Below, piece by piece: positions 51,925-60,232 of a stretch of 60,232 nt of DNA (positions within the stretch are counted from its first letter, which is position 1; every line of letters starts with the position of its first letter). Made by a program: the position numbers and the translations under genes. Location: positions 1 to 60,232 of the forward strand of contig CAMYJP010000009.1 of NCBI GenBank assembly GCA_947258675.1. The letters run 5' to 3'. The stretch comes from an uncultured Desulfobulbaceae bacterium. Lineage in GTDB: Bacteria > Desulfobacterota > Desulfobulbia > Desulfobulbales > BM004. The notes under the pieces were generated by a model. The model was not told where the DNA came from. It was given only the letters and a program-made list of their open reading frames with translations, and searched no databases.

Positions 51925-53340
51925 CTATTTGTTTTTAGCTCCATTAATTTCTTTTTCAAGACGTTGAAAAAAGAGTTCCATGAAATAATGTCTTTCTTTC
52001 GCAAGGCGCTGCCCTTCAGGAGTTAATAGGAGATCCTTCACTTTTGAAAGTTTCACTTTAAATTCACGGTAGGCAGTATCATCACTGGAATAGGAAAGGC
52101 TGCCGATAATATCAGTATCACTATTATGCAATTTTGCACCCACTTGGCCGGCAAATAAAAATGCGCGGCCGATACCTATGGCACCGATTGAATCGAGCTT
52201 GTCTGCATCAAAAAGTATTTTTGCCTCAATGCTTTTCGGAACCTTGTTGCCACGGTATCGATGTGTCTCAATACAGTGAACGATTTTATCAATCATGGAT
52301 GCAGAAAAACCATTTTCCAAAAGAATCTTTCTGGCAAGCCCTGCTCCTTTTTCTGCATGGCAGACTTTGCCTTTTTTTTCTTTTTCAAAGGGTCTGCCGA
52401 TATCGTGCAATAAAGAAGCTGCGCTCAATATGTTAAGATCGGCATTCATTTTGCGGCCAATATACAAGGCAGTTTGATAAACCCGGATACTGTGGTCAGG
52501 GCCGTGGCAACCCCCTTCACCATCATGAAAATGCTCTGCGGCACTGCGAAGTTTTTCAGTCAATTCGCGTCCGAGAGGAAAATCTATGCAAATGTCGTTG
52601 TTATCTCCAATATATCTTTTCCCAAAAAACTCATCCTTAAGCCAGTGGATACCAAAGCGAAGCAAGGAAACTTCATCGTGTATAATAGATTGTATTTTCT
52701 TCCGGCTCAAAGGTGAGTTCTTAATATTATTATGTAGAATCATATCTCGGAATTTGTCCAGATTATAGAGCGCGAGAACAAATTTATCCTTCTGGTCATC
52801 ATTAAGAACCACACCTTTTTTCGCTTGGTCATGCTGTAAAAGAGTCATAACCTCATCATTAATCTCATTGTAGAGGGTAAGTTCCTGATTGCTGATCCAT
52901 TCCTCTACAGTAAAACTGGGTGAATTTTCAAAACCATGACAATGTGGCTCGGTCAGGAGAACGTGAAACTCATGCTTGTGACCGCAAGCTGTTTGGGATA
53001 CTGCTCGCCCCAGAGGATAAGTACGGCAAGCTCCGGGTCTATGCTTGTAAATCTTACAGCCACTTTGGGTAATAAAGGGACAGCTTGCTTTGCCGTCATC
53101 GATCATGGCCAAGTAAAAACGGGGGAAAGGTTCGTTTTCTTCCTTTTCGATCACAACATATTGATCCAGAAAGTCATTGGAGTGCATTTGCAGCGCATTT
53201 TTTATGCGAAGTACATCGTAAGGAGTGAGGGCAAGTTCCAACTCCCTGCAGCAATTTGTAAAACAACGCACCCGTGGGTGACATGCAAATTGAAATTGTT
53301 CTCCTGTATCTAATTGTTTGACAAATTCTGGTAAGCGCAT
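51925..53340 (-). CDS. YkgJ Cys-cluster domain fused to an HD phosphohydrolase domain
   Basis: 471 residues in two parts. Residues 1-150 are a YkgJ-type zinc/iron-sulfur cysteine cluster: CHPRVRCFTNCCRELELALT, SCPFITQSGCKIYKHRPGAC (then RTYPLGRA). Residues 150-265 are a helical linker. Residues 270-460 are an HD domain: EGGCHGPDHSIRVYQTALYI and SLLHDIGRPFEKEKKG (the HD pair), HCIETHRYRGNK and ILFDADKLDSIGAIG. The gene probably forms one protein because the frame is unbroken. Separately, YkgJ domains and HD nucleotidases are common; the fusion is less familiar. Substrate unknown. Confidence 0.82.
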   Translation of the reverse strand: MRLPEFVKQLDTGEQFQFACHPRVRCFTNCCRELELALTPYDVLRIKNALQMHSNDFLDQYVVIEKEENEPFPRFYLAMIDDGKASCPFITQSGCKIYKHRPGACRTYPLGRAVSQTACGHKHEFHVLLTEPHCHGFENSPSFTVEEWISNQELTLYNEINDEVMTLLQHDQAKKGVVLNDDQKDKFVLALYNLDKFRDMILHNNIKNSPLSRKKIQSIIHDEVSLLRFGIHWLKDEFFGKRYIGDNNDICIDFPLGRELTEKLRSAAEHFHDGEGGCHGPDHSIRVYQTALYIGRKMNADLNILSAASLLHDIGRPFEKEKKGKVCHAEKGAGLARKILLENGFSASMIDKIVHCIETHRYRGNKVPKSIEAKILFDADKLDSIGAIGIGRAFLFAGQVGAKLHNSDTDIIGSLSYSSDDTAYREFKVKLSKVKDLLLTPEGQRLAKERHYFMELFFQRLEKEINGAKNK

Positions 53341-53470
53341 GGTTATGAAAATGTATTAAAAGCTGATCACTCAGGCTTAAAGGGTATCCTGAAAGAATTA
53401 TTTGAAAAGAACCTTCAGGTTTTAACGTGATTGATATTCGTAGGCTATATTTGTTTGCCAGGCTTTTAAT

Positions 53471-56062
53471 TTACTCTTTTTTCCATAGGCCCAGTATTGG
53501 ACTGGCAACGAATATCGATGAGTAAGTACCCACCATTAGGCCAATTAATAAAGCTAAGGAAAAATCATGAATTACAGCTCCACCGAGGAAGAAAAGAGCG
53601 ACCAGGACAACTGCAGTTGTAAGTGAGGTTACAACGGTACGGCTTAATACCTCGTTGATACTCAAATTTATGATATCTGCTAATGATTTCTTTTTACCGA
53701 TATCTTTTGCACTTTTTTTCATATTTTCACGAATTCGATCAAAAACAACAACTGAGTCGTTCAATGAATAGCCGGCCAGGGTCAAAAGTGCTGTGACAAT
53801 GAGCAGAGTAATTTCAATATTTAATAAAAAACAGATTCCTAAAACCACAATTACATCATGGAAAGTCGCAATAGCAGCAGCTATGCCGAAACTTAAGTCA
53901 AAACGAAGAGCAAGGTAGCAGATTACCCCAATGAGCGAGATAGCAATAGCCTGTAAAGCTTTGTTTCTTAAAACTTCGCTGACTGATGAACCTATTTCGG
54001 TCTCACTTTCAAAGGCGAATTGCTTATCAGGCAGATTTTCAATAAAAAGTTGAGAAATCTTTTCATCAAGGTTTCCAACAACCGCCTCTGATTTTTTAAC
54101 TTTAACAATAAGTCGGTCTTCATTCGTTACCTGCTGCAGTTCAGCACCGTCCAGACCTGCTAGGGCTGTCCGTACTTCATCTAAGGTAAATGACTGTCCT
54201 GCCTTGTACTGCACCATTGAACCGCCAGAAAAATCGACCCCCAGATTAGCTTTTCCTCTGCCGATCTGAATAAAGGCTATCAAGCCTATAATGAACATGA
54301 TTCCTGATATAATAAAGGTAATATTTTTGATTTTCATAAAGTCCAAATTCGGTTTGGTTATGATCTGAGAAAAATTAAGGGGCTTTAACAGGTTTTTGCT
54401 GTATAAAGCATCATAAACTAACCTGGTGCCAAATAAGGTTGTAAATAGGTTGAACAGGACACCTAAAGACAGGGTAATGGCAAAACCTTTTATCGGGCCT
54501 GTTCCAAACATAAAGAGTGCTAACGCGGTTATCAAAGTGGTTACCTGGGAGTCCACAATAGTCCAGAAAGCCTTGTCATACCCACCCTCTACGCCTGATT
54601 TAACCGATTTGCCAAGTGCAAATTCCTCCCGCATTCGTTCGAAGATAAGTACATTTGCATCTACTGCCATGCCGATAGACAAAATGATGCCCGCTATGCC
54701 CGGGAGTGTGAGTGTTGCAGATAATGTTGCCAATCCTGCAAACAACATGAGGATGTTCAACATCAGAGCGGCGTTGGCTATGATTCCGGAAATCCTATAA
54801 TAAATAATCATGAAGGTCAGAACCAGGACTGTACCGAGAAGTCCGGACATTAACCCTCGATCTATTGAATCTTGTCCCAAGCTCGCTCCAACTGTTAAAT
54901 TTTGTATTATATCAACAGGGGCCGGCAGAGCGCCCACTCGCAGTACAATTGCCAGATCTGTTGCCTCTTCGTAAGTGAAATTTCCAGTAATCTGAGCACT
55001 GCCGCCAAGGATCTTTTCACGAATGACTGGTGCTGAGCGCACAACTTCATCGAGAATAATGGCAAAGCGTTTATTTACATTGCTTTCTGTGATCTGGGCA
55101 AAAAGACGCCCGCCTCGGCCGGTAAAGTCCATGGCAACATACGGTTCATTGAAATTACCGCCGATACGTACTTGAGCATTCTTGATCATATCACCGGTCA
55201 TCATGGTTTGGCTTTTAATAAGAAGCGGTGATGTCACTTCAATTCCTGTCTGAGAATCAATATTCTTTTCAAAATAGATTTCTGTGTCTTGTGGCAGCTG
55301 GCTTTGCAAGGCAAGGTTAAGCTGCTGTCTGCTTTCGCGGCTGTTCTCTTGCTCCGGGGAAGGAATCCAAAGGCCTGAACTCCTTGCGTTACTTATTAAT
55401 TGTCTTATGTCAACACTGGTATCTTCAGATACCATTTTGAATTCGAGCTGAGCAGTTTGCCCTATAAGGCTTAACGCTCTTTTAGGATCTTTGACACCGG
55501 GAAGCTGTACAACGATTTCATCTTTCCCTTGCCGGATAATGACAGGTTCGGCAACGCCGAACTGGTCGATACGATTCCTGATGATTTCCAGAGACTGAGC
55601 AACAGCATTTTTCTTAATAAAAGCTACTTCTTCATCCTTCAACATTAGTTCAACTTTGGGGAATGTTCCCTCCTCGGCTTGAACATTAATATCAAGGCTT
55701 GGAAAATCTCCTTCGATTACATCCTGGACCGTGGCAAGTGCTTCGGTATTGGGCAGGGTAAATGTGATTTTGTTAGGATCGCCTGACTTGGTTCGCACAG
55801 CGGTAATTTTCTTTTCTGACAAACCTTCCTTCAGATCTTGAGCAGCAAGAGCAAGTGAATTCACAATAGCTTTTTCAAGATCTACACGAAGAACCAGATG
55901 CATACCGCCCTGAAGATCGAGTCCCAATCGCAATCCTTCCGGTGCCAGATATTTTTGCCACCAATCAGGAGCATTTTTATAAATAGAGGGCAACAGAGTT
56001 ACTCCTGAAAATATCATTAGAAATAACAACAGGGCTATTTTCCACTTAAGGGATTTGTTCAT
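53471..56062 (-). CDS. secDF: Fused protein-export membrane protein SecD-SecF
   Basis: 863 residues, one protein where most proteobacteria use two genes. The SecD half: N-terminal TM, LGLDLQGGMHLVLRVDLEKA, the large periplasmic P1 region (about residues 90-380), QDSIDRGLMSGLLGTVLV, and GIILSIGMAVDANVLIFERM. The SecF half from about residue 580: NITFIISGIMFIIGL, GVDFSGGSMVQYKAGQS, and YSLNDSVVVFDRIRENMKKS. Uses the proton gradient to pull exported proteins. No yajC is beside it. Transcribed alone, with a 220-bp gap to larB. Confidence 0.92.
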   Translation of the reverse strand: MNKSLKWKIALLLFLMIFSGVTLLPSIYKNAPDWWQKYLAPEGLRLGLDLQGGMHLVLRVDLEKAIVNSLALAAQDLKEGLSEKKITAVRTKSGDPNKITFTLPNTEALATVQDVIEGDFPSLDINVQAEEGTFPKVELMLKDEEVAFIKKNAVAQSLEIIRNRIDQFGVAEPVIIRQGKDEIVVQLPGVKDPKRALSLIGQTAQLEFKMVSEDTSVDIRQLISNARSSGLWIPSPEQENSRESRQQLNLALQSQLPQDTEIYFEKNIDSQTGIEVTSPLLIKSQTMMTGDMIKNAQVRIGGNFNEPYVAMDFTGRGGRLFAQITESNVNKRFAIILDEVVRSAPVIREKILGGSAQITGNFTYEEATDLAIVLRVGALPAPVDIIQNLTVGASLGQDSIDRGLMSGLLGTVLVLTFMIIYYRISGIIANAALMLNILMLFAGLATLSATLTLPGIAGIILSIGMAVDANVLIFERMREEFALGKSVKSGVEGGYDKAFWTIVDSQVTTLITALALFMFGTGPIKGFAITLSLGVLFNLFTTLFGTRLVYDALYSKNLLKPLNFSQIITKPNLDFMKIKNITFIISGIMFIIGLIAFIQIGRGKANLGVDFSGGSMVQYKAGQSFTLDEVRTALAGLDGAELQQVTNEDRLIVKVKKSEAVVGNLDEKISQLFIENLPDKQFAFESETEIGSSVSEVLRNKALQAIAISLIGVICYLALRFDLSFGIAAAIATFHDVIVVLGICFLLNIEITLLIVTALLTLAGYSLNDSVVVFDRIRENMKKSAKDIGKKKSLADIINLSINEVLSRTVVTSLTTAVVLVALFFLGGAVIHDFSLALLIGLMVGTYSSIFVASPILGLWKKE

Positions 56063-56282
56063 CCTTCCGGCTCCTTAACTATTTTAGGAATGATGCTTGT
56101 TTTATTCTTAATTATTAATTGAAAAGGAATGGCGATTATACATTACATGTAAAAAGTGTCAATTCGCTTTCGTTCTTATTAGGAGTAAATAATTAGCTTA
56201 TTTTGCGAGCAATATACTTTTTTGCTGTTTGTTTCTTTCATCATGAATAGTGTTTGATTTATGGTGTTTTTTAGTCAACTTT

Positions 56283-57035
56283 TCATTTTCGGTTGATTGC
56301 CGCAGCCATGCAGCCTGCCCCAAAGCCATTATCAATATTCACAACTGCCACACCGGGAGAGCAGCTGTTGAGCATCCCTAAAAGAGCAGCAAACCCGCCT
56401 AAACCGGTACCATAACCAATACTGGTTGGCACAGCTATAATCGGTTTGTCCACCAAACCTCCAACGACGCTGGGTAGGGCTCCTTCCATTCCTGCTACAA
56501 CTATGATCACTGTAGCAGAATTAAACACATCTTTATGGACTAAGAGTCGGTGAATACCAGCAACTCCAACATCGAAAAGTTTTTCGACAGGATTACCGAG
56601 GGACCCTGCAGTAACCGATGCTTCCTCTGCAATCGGGATATCAGATGTACCAGCAGACAGCACGGCAATAATTCCTCTATGTTGGTCATGTTCGATGGAT
56701 TCCTTTATGCCGGTCAGCATACACGCAGTCTCATGATACGTCAGATCCGGTATTTCCCTACAAACTACCGCCGCTTTATCAGGATGCACCCGGGTTGCCA
56801 TGGCAAGTGATGATCTTTTGAGCAGTTTTTTCATGATTGTGGCAATCTGCTCTGCTGATTTGTTTTCACCATAAACAACTTCCGGGAATCCTGTGCGGAG
56901 AGAACGGTGATGGTCAAGGCAAGCAAATTCCATTTGTTCTGCAGGCCAATGTTTCAATATATCCATAACTTCTGCGACATCGCACTCACCCTCATGCAAC
57001 CGCTGTAGCAATTTTTTCAACTGTTTTGTATTCAT
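56283..57035 (-). CDS. larB: Nickel-pincer cofactor biosynthesis protein LarB
   Basis: 250 residues. Carboxylates and hydrolyses nicotinic acid adenine dinucleotide as the first step to the (SCS)Ni pincer cofactor. The C-terminal PurE-like fold is clear: GIIAVLSAGTSDIPIAEEAS, IHRLLVHKDVFNSATVIIVV, GMEGALPSVVGGLVDKPIIA and SIGYGTGLGGFAALLGMLNS. The N-terminal EGECDVAEVMDIL and GFPEVVYGENKSAEQIATI parts fit. larC and larE are not in the window. Together with CooT it shows that nickel enzymes matter to the cell. Confidence 0.92.
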   Translation of the reverse strand: MNTKQLKKLLQRLHEGECDVAEVMDILKHWPAEQMEFACLDHHRSLRTGFPEVVYGENKSAEQIATIMKKLLKRSSLAMATRVHPDKAAVVCREIPDLTYHETACMLTGIKESIEHDQHRGIIAVLSAGTSDIPIAEEASVTAGSLGNPVEKLFDVGVAGIHRLLVHKDVFNSATVIIVVAGMEGALPSVVGGLVDKPIIAVPTSIGYGTGLGGFAALLGMLNSCSPGVAVVNIDNGFGAGCMAAAINRK

Positions 57036-57211
57036 AAATCCAAGCCGGTTTTCAATTAAAGAATTTACTTGTTTTTACATCTCATTTTCACGATAGTACA
57101 TATGGATTGATAAAGTGATACCATTCTTAAATACACTTAGAGTCTGATGATCTCTAGTTCTCAGCAGTGGAATTTACAAAAGCGAATAAATAGTAAGAAG
57201 AAGGAACAAAC

Positions 57212-58207
57212 ATGAGCAACATAATCCAATTGCGCCGGGCGGCATTGATTGCTTTTTGCACGTCACTTGTGGTGCTCAGTGTTAAATTTATCGCTTTTTT
57301 TCTAACAGGGTCCAAAGCAATACTTTCTGATGCCATAGAATCCATAATCAACGTCATAACCGGCGGCTTTCTGATGATTAGTATCGCAGTCAGTACTCAA
57401 CCAGTGGATGAAAATCATCCTTACGGGCATGGAAAAATCGAAGCATTTTCGGCAGGCCTTGAAGGCGGCCTTATCATCTTGGCTGGTATCATGATACTGC
57501 TCGAGGCTTTGCCTGCATTTTTTAATCCATTGCCACCGGAAAATATCGAACAGGGTCTCGGGTTGGTATTTGGTGCTGGAATTGTCAATTTATTGGTAGG
57601 CATCTATTTACTCCATTCGGGGAAAAAACTCAAATCCGATGCTTTGGCCGCAGACGGTAAACATCTGATGACTGATTTTTATACCAGTGGTGGTGTAATT
57701 CTTGGTCTGCTGCTATTTCGATTTACCGGCTGGATCTGGATAGATCCGTTAGTAGCTTGTCTGGTCGCGATTAATATTCTTATTCCAGGTTTTTTTCTTG
57801 TCAGAAATTCAGCAAAAAACCTTATGAATGAAGCTGATCAGAGTTTTTTGGAAAGAGTGGTAGACGGTCTGAATCTTATCAAAAAACCTGGCTGGTTGTT
57901 TCCTCATAAATTGAGAAGTATTCGATCAGGCAGATACCATCATGTGGATCTTCATATTTCTTTTCCACGCTACTGGTCGCTTGATAAAATTCATTCGGCA
58001 GAAGAGGGGCTTACCAAAACCTTGCTTGAGGTCATCGGTGAGGAAGGAGATGTCATGATCCACGCTGATCCCTGTATTCAAGAATATTGTGAAAACTGTG
58101 ATGTAGAACCTTGCCCTGAACGTACCCAAAAAACAAAAGGCACTAAAGATTGGACCGTTCAGGAGGTACTATCCTCCAGGCCAATTCAAAGAAAAAAAAC
58201 AGAATAA
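57212..58207 (+). CDS. Cation diffusion facilitator transporter
   Basis: 331 residues: six TM helices in the first ~210 residues (FCTSLVVLSVKFIAFFLTG with the metal-site segment LSDAIESIINVITG), HPYGHGKIEAFSAGLEGGLI (CDF signature), then DALAADGKHLMTDFYTSGGV (second metal site HxxxD). The C-terminal cytosolic CDF domain ends CIQEYCENCDVEPCPERT, a Cys-rich tail. A Zn/Fe/Ni/Mn efflux role is inferred; metal not determined. AAGGA precedes the ATG. prmA starts 14 bp after its stop. Confidence 0.9.
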   Translation: MSNIIQLRRAALIAFCTSLVVLSVKFIAFFLTGSKAILSDAIESIINVITGGFLMISIAVSTQPVDENHPYGHGKIEAFSAGLEGGLIILAGIMILLEALPAFFNPLPPENIEQGLGLVFGAGIVNLLVGIYLLHSGKKLKSDALAADGKHLMTDFYTSGGVILGLLLFRFTGWIWIDPLVACLVAINILIPGFFLVRNSAKNLMNEADQSFLERVVDGLNLIKKPGWLFPHKLRSIRSGRYHHVDLHISFPRYWSLDKIHSAEEGLTKTLLEVIGEEGDVMIHADPCIQEYCENCDVEPCPERTQKTKGTKDWTVQEVLSSRPIQRKKTE

Positions 58208-58220
58208 GCAGTTTATTTTA

Positions 58221-59177
58221 ATGAAAAAAAAATATTTTCCCCCAGGTAATCGGCCTCCAAAAGAGTGGCTGAGGATAACCATTGAAGTATCGCCGTTAAT
58301 GACAGATGCGGCAGCGGGTTTTCTTAATGAATTGACTAATAATGGTGTTGAGATAAGTTTGCTATCTGAAGATTCCACACCAATTGTGGATCATATTATC
58401 GGTTATCTGTATGAAGATAATAGTAGCTCTCACCACGATAAGCTCAAACAGTTGCGAACATTTTTGACTGAATTAAGACAGTATTTCCCTGATGAGGGTG
58501 AACCTGTTTTTTATACTGATAGTATATTGGAAGAAGATTGGGGTTGCACCTGGAAACGATTTTTTAAAACACTACGAATTACGCCAAGGTTAGTGATAAA
58601 GCCCTCATGGGAAAGCTATGAACCCTCTCTGAATGCTGCAGTAGAGGAGGAGGTAGTAATTGAAATGGATCCGGGACTGTCTTTTGGCACCGGACACCAT
58701 GACAGCACCCGCATGATCATGATTACTATAGATGATCTGTTTGCTAAAAAAAACAGTTTGCCTAAGGCCGTGCTTGACATAGGAACCGGCACAGGCATTC
58801 TGGCCATGAGCAGCGCTTTATTAGGGGCTTCGCGTGTCTTGGCCATTGATAATGACCCGGATGCCCTGGCAGCAGCTAAAAAGAATATTATCAACAATGA
58901 TCTGGAAGGTATTGTAACTATCAGTGAGAAAGATATATCAACCATTCAGGCTCAATTTGATTTAATTACTGCCAACATTGTCTATGATGTGCTGCGTGAT
59001 TTAGCTCCAAAGCTAGCATGTATGCTTAATCAGGGAGGAAAGCTTGTGGTGTCTGGATTATTAAAAGGTGATCAAGAAAGGTCTATTATTGCCATTTATG
59101 AAAAATGGGGTCTCATACTCATTGAGTCAAAGTACAGTGAAGAGTGGGTGGCTATGGTTTTTTCAAAAAATGTCTGA
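58221..59177 (+). CDS. prmA: Ribosomal protein L11 methyltransferase
   Basis: 318 residues. N-terminal substrate-binding ferredoxin-like domain (WLRITIEVSPLMTDAAAGFL), then the family block EVVIEMDPGLSFGTGHHDST and the SAM motif VLDIGTGTGILAMSSALLGA, AIDNDPDALAAAKKNI and LITANIVYDVLRDLAP. It trimethylates L11 in the cytoplasm. Tight spacing to the efflux gene and rsmE suggests an operon. No good ribosome site is visible. Confidence 0.92.
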   Translation: MKKKYFPPGNRPPKEWLRITIEVSPLMTDAAAGFLNELTNNGVEISLLSEDSTPIVDHIIGYLYEDNSSSHHDKLKQLRTFLTELRQYFPDEGEPVFYTDSILEEDWGCTWKRFFKTLRITPRLVIKPSWESYEPSLNAAVEEEVVIEMDPGLSFGTGHHDSTRMIMITIDDLFAKKNSLPKAVLDIGTGTGILAMSSALLGASRVLAIDNDPDALAAAKKNIINNDLEGIVTISEKDISTIQAQFDLITANIVYDVLRDLAPKLACMLNQGGKLVVSGLLKGDQERSIIAIYEKWGLILIESKYSEEWVAMVFSKNV

Positions 59178-59261
59178 TGAGATATTAAAGTCAAGGAAAT
59201 GAGATAAGTTAATTCTCAACTTTCTGTTTTCATAACAGACTGTTACAAACAGTATAAGGCT

Positions 59262-60014
59262 ATGCGACGATTCTTTGTGGATCCTCTGCAGCTAAATGAT
59301 GCAAAAGGCATAATTTTAGGCTCAGAGGCCCATCATATAATTTCGGTTTTACGTCTTGAAATAGGCAGTTCAATTCAATTATTTGACGGAACAGGTATGA
59401 TATATGATGCTGTGATTTCAAGTATTGCTAAAGGGCGGGTAGGGGTTGATATTCTGAGCTCATCAAAAGAACTGCTTCAAAGTGAAAGTACCCTGCATGT
59501 GGGCCAAGCTCTTTTAAAAGGCAAAAAGATGGATCTTATTGTTCAGAAAGCAACTGAGCTTGGAATAGCTGGATTATACCCATTTGTATCTAGTTATTGC
59601 ATTAATCGTTCGACAGCATCAACAATGGGAGATAAACGACTTGAACGATGGCGACGAATTTCTCTTGAAGCATGCAAACAAAGCAACAGGGCAACACCTC
59701 TTTTATGCCATCCAATCAGGGATTTCAAAGTATTTCTTTCTACCACTTCCTCTGAAGGGAAATATGCAATGAAGCTTATATTTTGGGAAGAGGAAAAAAA
59801 GCGGACGATAAAAGATGTCTTGGCAAACAGAAAAAAAAGCGGTCCGGTGATGGTTTTAATTGGCCCTGAGGGTGGTTTCAGCAGAGATGAAGTCAATGAC
59901 GCTGTGCGAGTTGGTTACCGACCGGTAACTTTGGGCAACAAAACGCTTCGTGCTGAGACTGCGTCATTGACAGTAATGGCCATTCTTCAGCATCAGCTTG
60001 GTAATCTGGGCTGA
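59262..60014 (+). CDS. rsmE: 16S rRNA (uracil-1498 N3) methyltransferase
   Basis: 250 residues of the SPOUT/PUA fold. N-terminal PUA-like part (MRRFFVDPLQLNDAKGIIL, EAHHIISVLRLEIGS), KGKKMDLIVQKATELGIAGL, then the trefoil-knot SAM site VLIGPEGGFSRDEVNDAV and VTLGNKTLRAETASLTVMAI at the C-terminus. Catalyses m3U1498. 84 bp after prmA, the common pairing of these two genes. Confidence 0.93.
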   Translation: MRRFFVDPLQLNDAKGIILGSEAHHIISVLRLEIGSSIQLFDGTGMIYDAVISSIAKGRVGVDILSSSKELLQSESTLHVGQALLKGKKMDLIVQKATELGIAGLYPFVSSYCINRSTASTMGDKRLERWRRISLEACKQSNRATPLLCHPIRDFKVFLSTTSSEGKYAMKLIFWEEEKKRTIKDVLANRKKSGPVMVLIGPEGGFSRDEVNDAVRVGYRPVTLGNKTLRAETASLTVMAILQHQLGNLG

Positions 60015-60232
60015 ATGTTTTTTTGCTATAAAGCCTGTCCTATTTACATCTGCAGGTAATAGAATTATAAGGAGAGACGGCTTACTATTGGCAATGAATA
60101 GCGCTGTTTTGAAAAAGTCTGTTCTTCATTCCCGATGAAGTGTTAGCAGCCTGCTATTCCTCACCCGCTGGAAGAAGTAGCTTCCTTACCAGTTGCCACA
60201 GCTCCTTTTGAACCAAGAATATGCTGCCGTGA

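Noticed and set aside
60154..60232. Minus-strand frame at the window edge ending QKELWQLVRKLLLPAGEE
   Set aside because: It might be the C-terminus of a gene entering from the right, but 25 codons without a start cannot be assigned.

Overview
The window reads as a chromosome segment from a Gram-negative, anaerobic, sulfur-cycling bacterium, most likely a Desulfobacterota member close to the Desulfobulbales. This placement is inference from gene content: a TusA/DsrE-type sulfur-relay cluster, a fused SecD-SecF, a type IV pilus assembly operon with a lipoprotein secretin, LarB and CooT nickel proteins, GatCA, and a gene that appears to use UGA as selenocysteine. Base composition is moderately AT-rich. 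No phage, CRISPR array or complete insertion sequence was seen. Most of the window is core housekeeping DNA.

Layout. 1-2.7 kb: an exported rhodanese and two AT-rich unknown membrane proteins. 2.8-8.3 kb (minus): a probable operon fthfs (5-formyl-THF cyclo-ligase), an HDAC-like deacetylase, gatC, gatA, hisC, cmk. 8.8-10.0 kb: tusA, dsrE-like, a second DsrE-fold gene and a 57-residue DsrH/TusB-like gene, closed by a strong terminator. 10.0-12.2 kb: a frameshifted glycosyltransferase, a radical SAM/SPASM protein, and the tail of a lost O-acetylhomoserine sulfhydrylase gene. 12.25-13.09 kb (minus): an ArsM-related methyltransferase whose frame is crossed by two TGA codons, each followed by a SECIS-like hairpin. 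This is the most notable locus here. 13.3-21 kb: a lipoprotein, a MITE-like palindromic element, an MtaD-type deaminase, an OmpA/PD40 protein, surE and an M48 protease with TPRs. 21-25 kb: a CAT-anticodon tRNA (probably Ile2), a Nif3-family protein, a zinc-ribbon coiled-coil protein, RNase P RNA and the ispDF fusion. 25-33 kb: thpR, a broken HAD gene, a YjbQ-family gene, an FmdB-type gene, sfsA, queC, nagZ, pyrBC and lepB.

33.6-41.1 kb is one pilus operon: pilM, pilN, pilO, pilP, an AMIN-STN-TPR protein, a lipoprotein secretin and a CsgG-like lipoprotein, closed by a terminator. The AMIN/STN part of PilQ and the secretin pore lie on separate genes. 41.3-48.7 kb (minus): secB, uvrA (lacking a 37-residue block with the Q-loop of its second ATPase domain), rsmB, pgeF, nadB. 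48.9-50.4 kb: kdsD, cooT and a His-tailed small protein. 50.4-57 kb (minus): an unknown protein, a HAD phosphatase, a YkgJ-HD fusion, secDF and larB. 57.2-60 kb: a cation-efflux transporter, prmA and rsmE.

Gene decay is visible at several points: the glycosyltransferase frameshift, the HAD deletion, the metY remnant and the uvrA deletion. All start choices, product names and family comparisons come from reading the sequence and from memory of the families; no database search was run.
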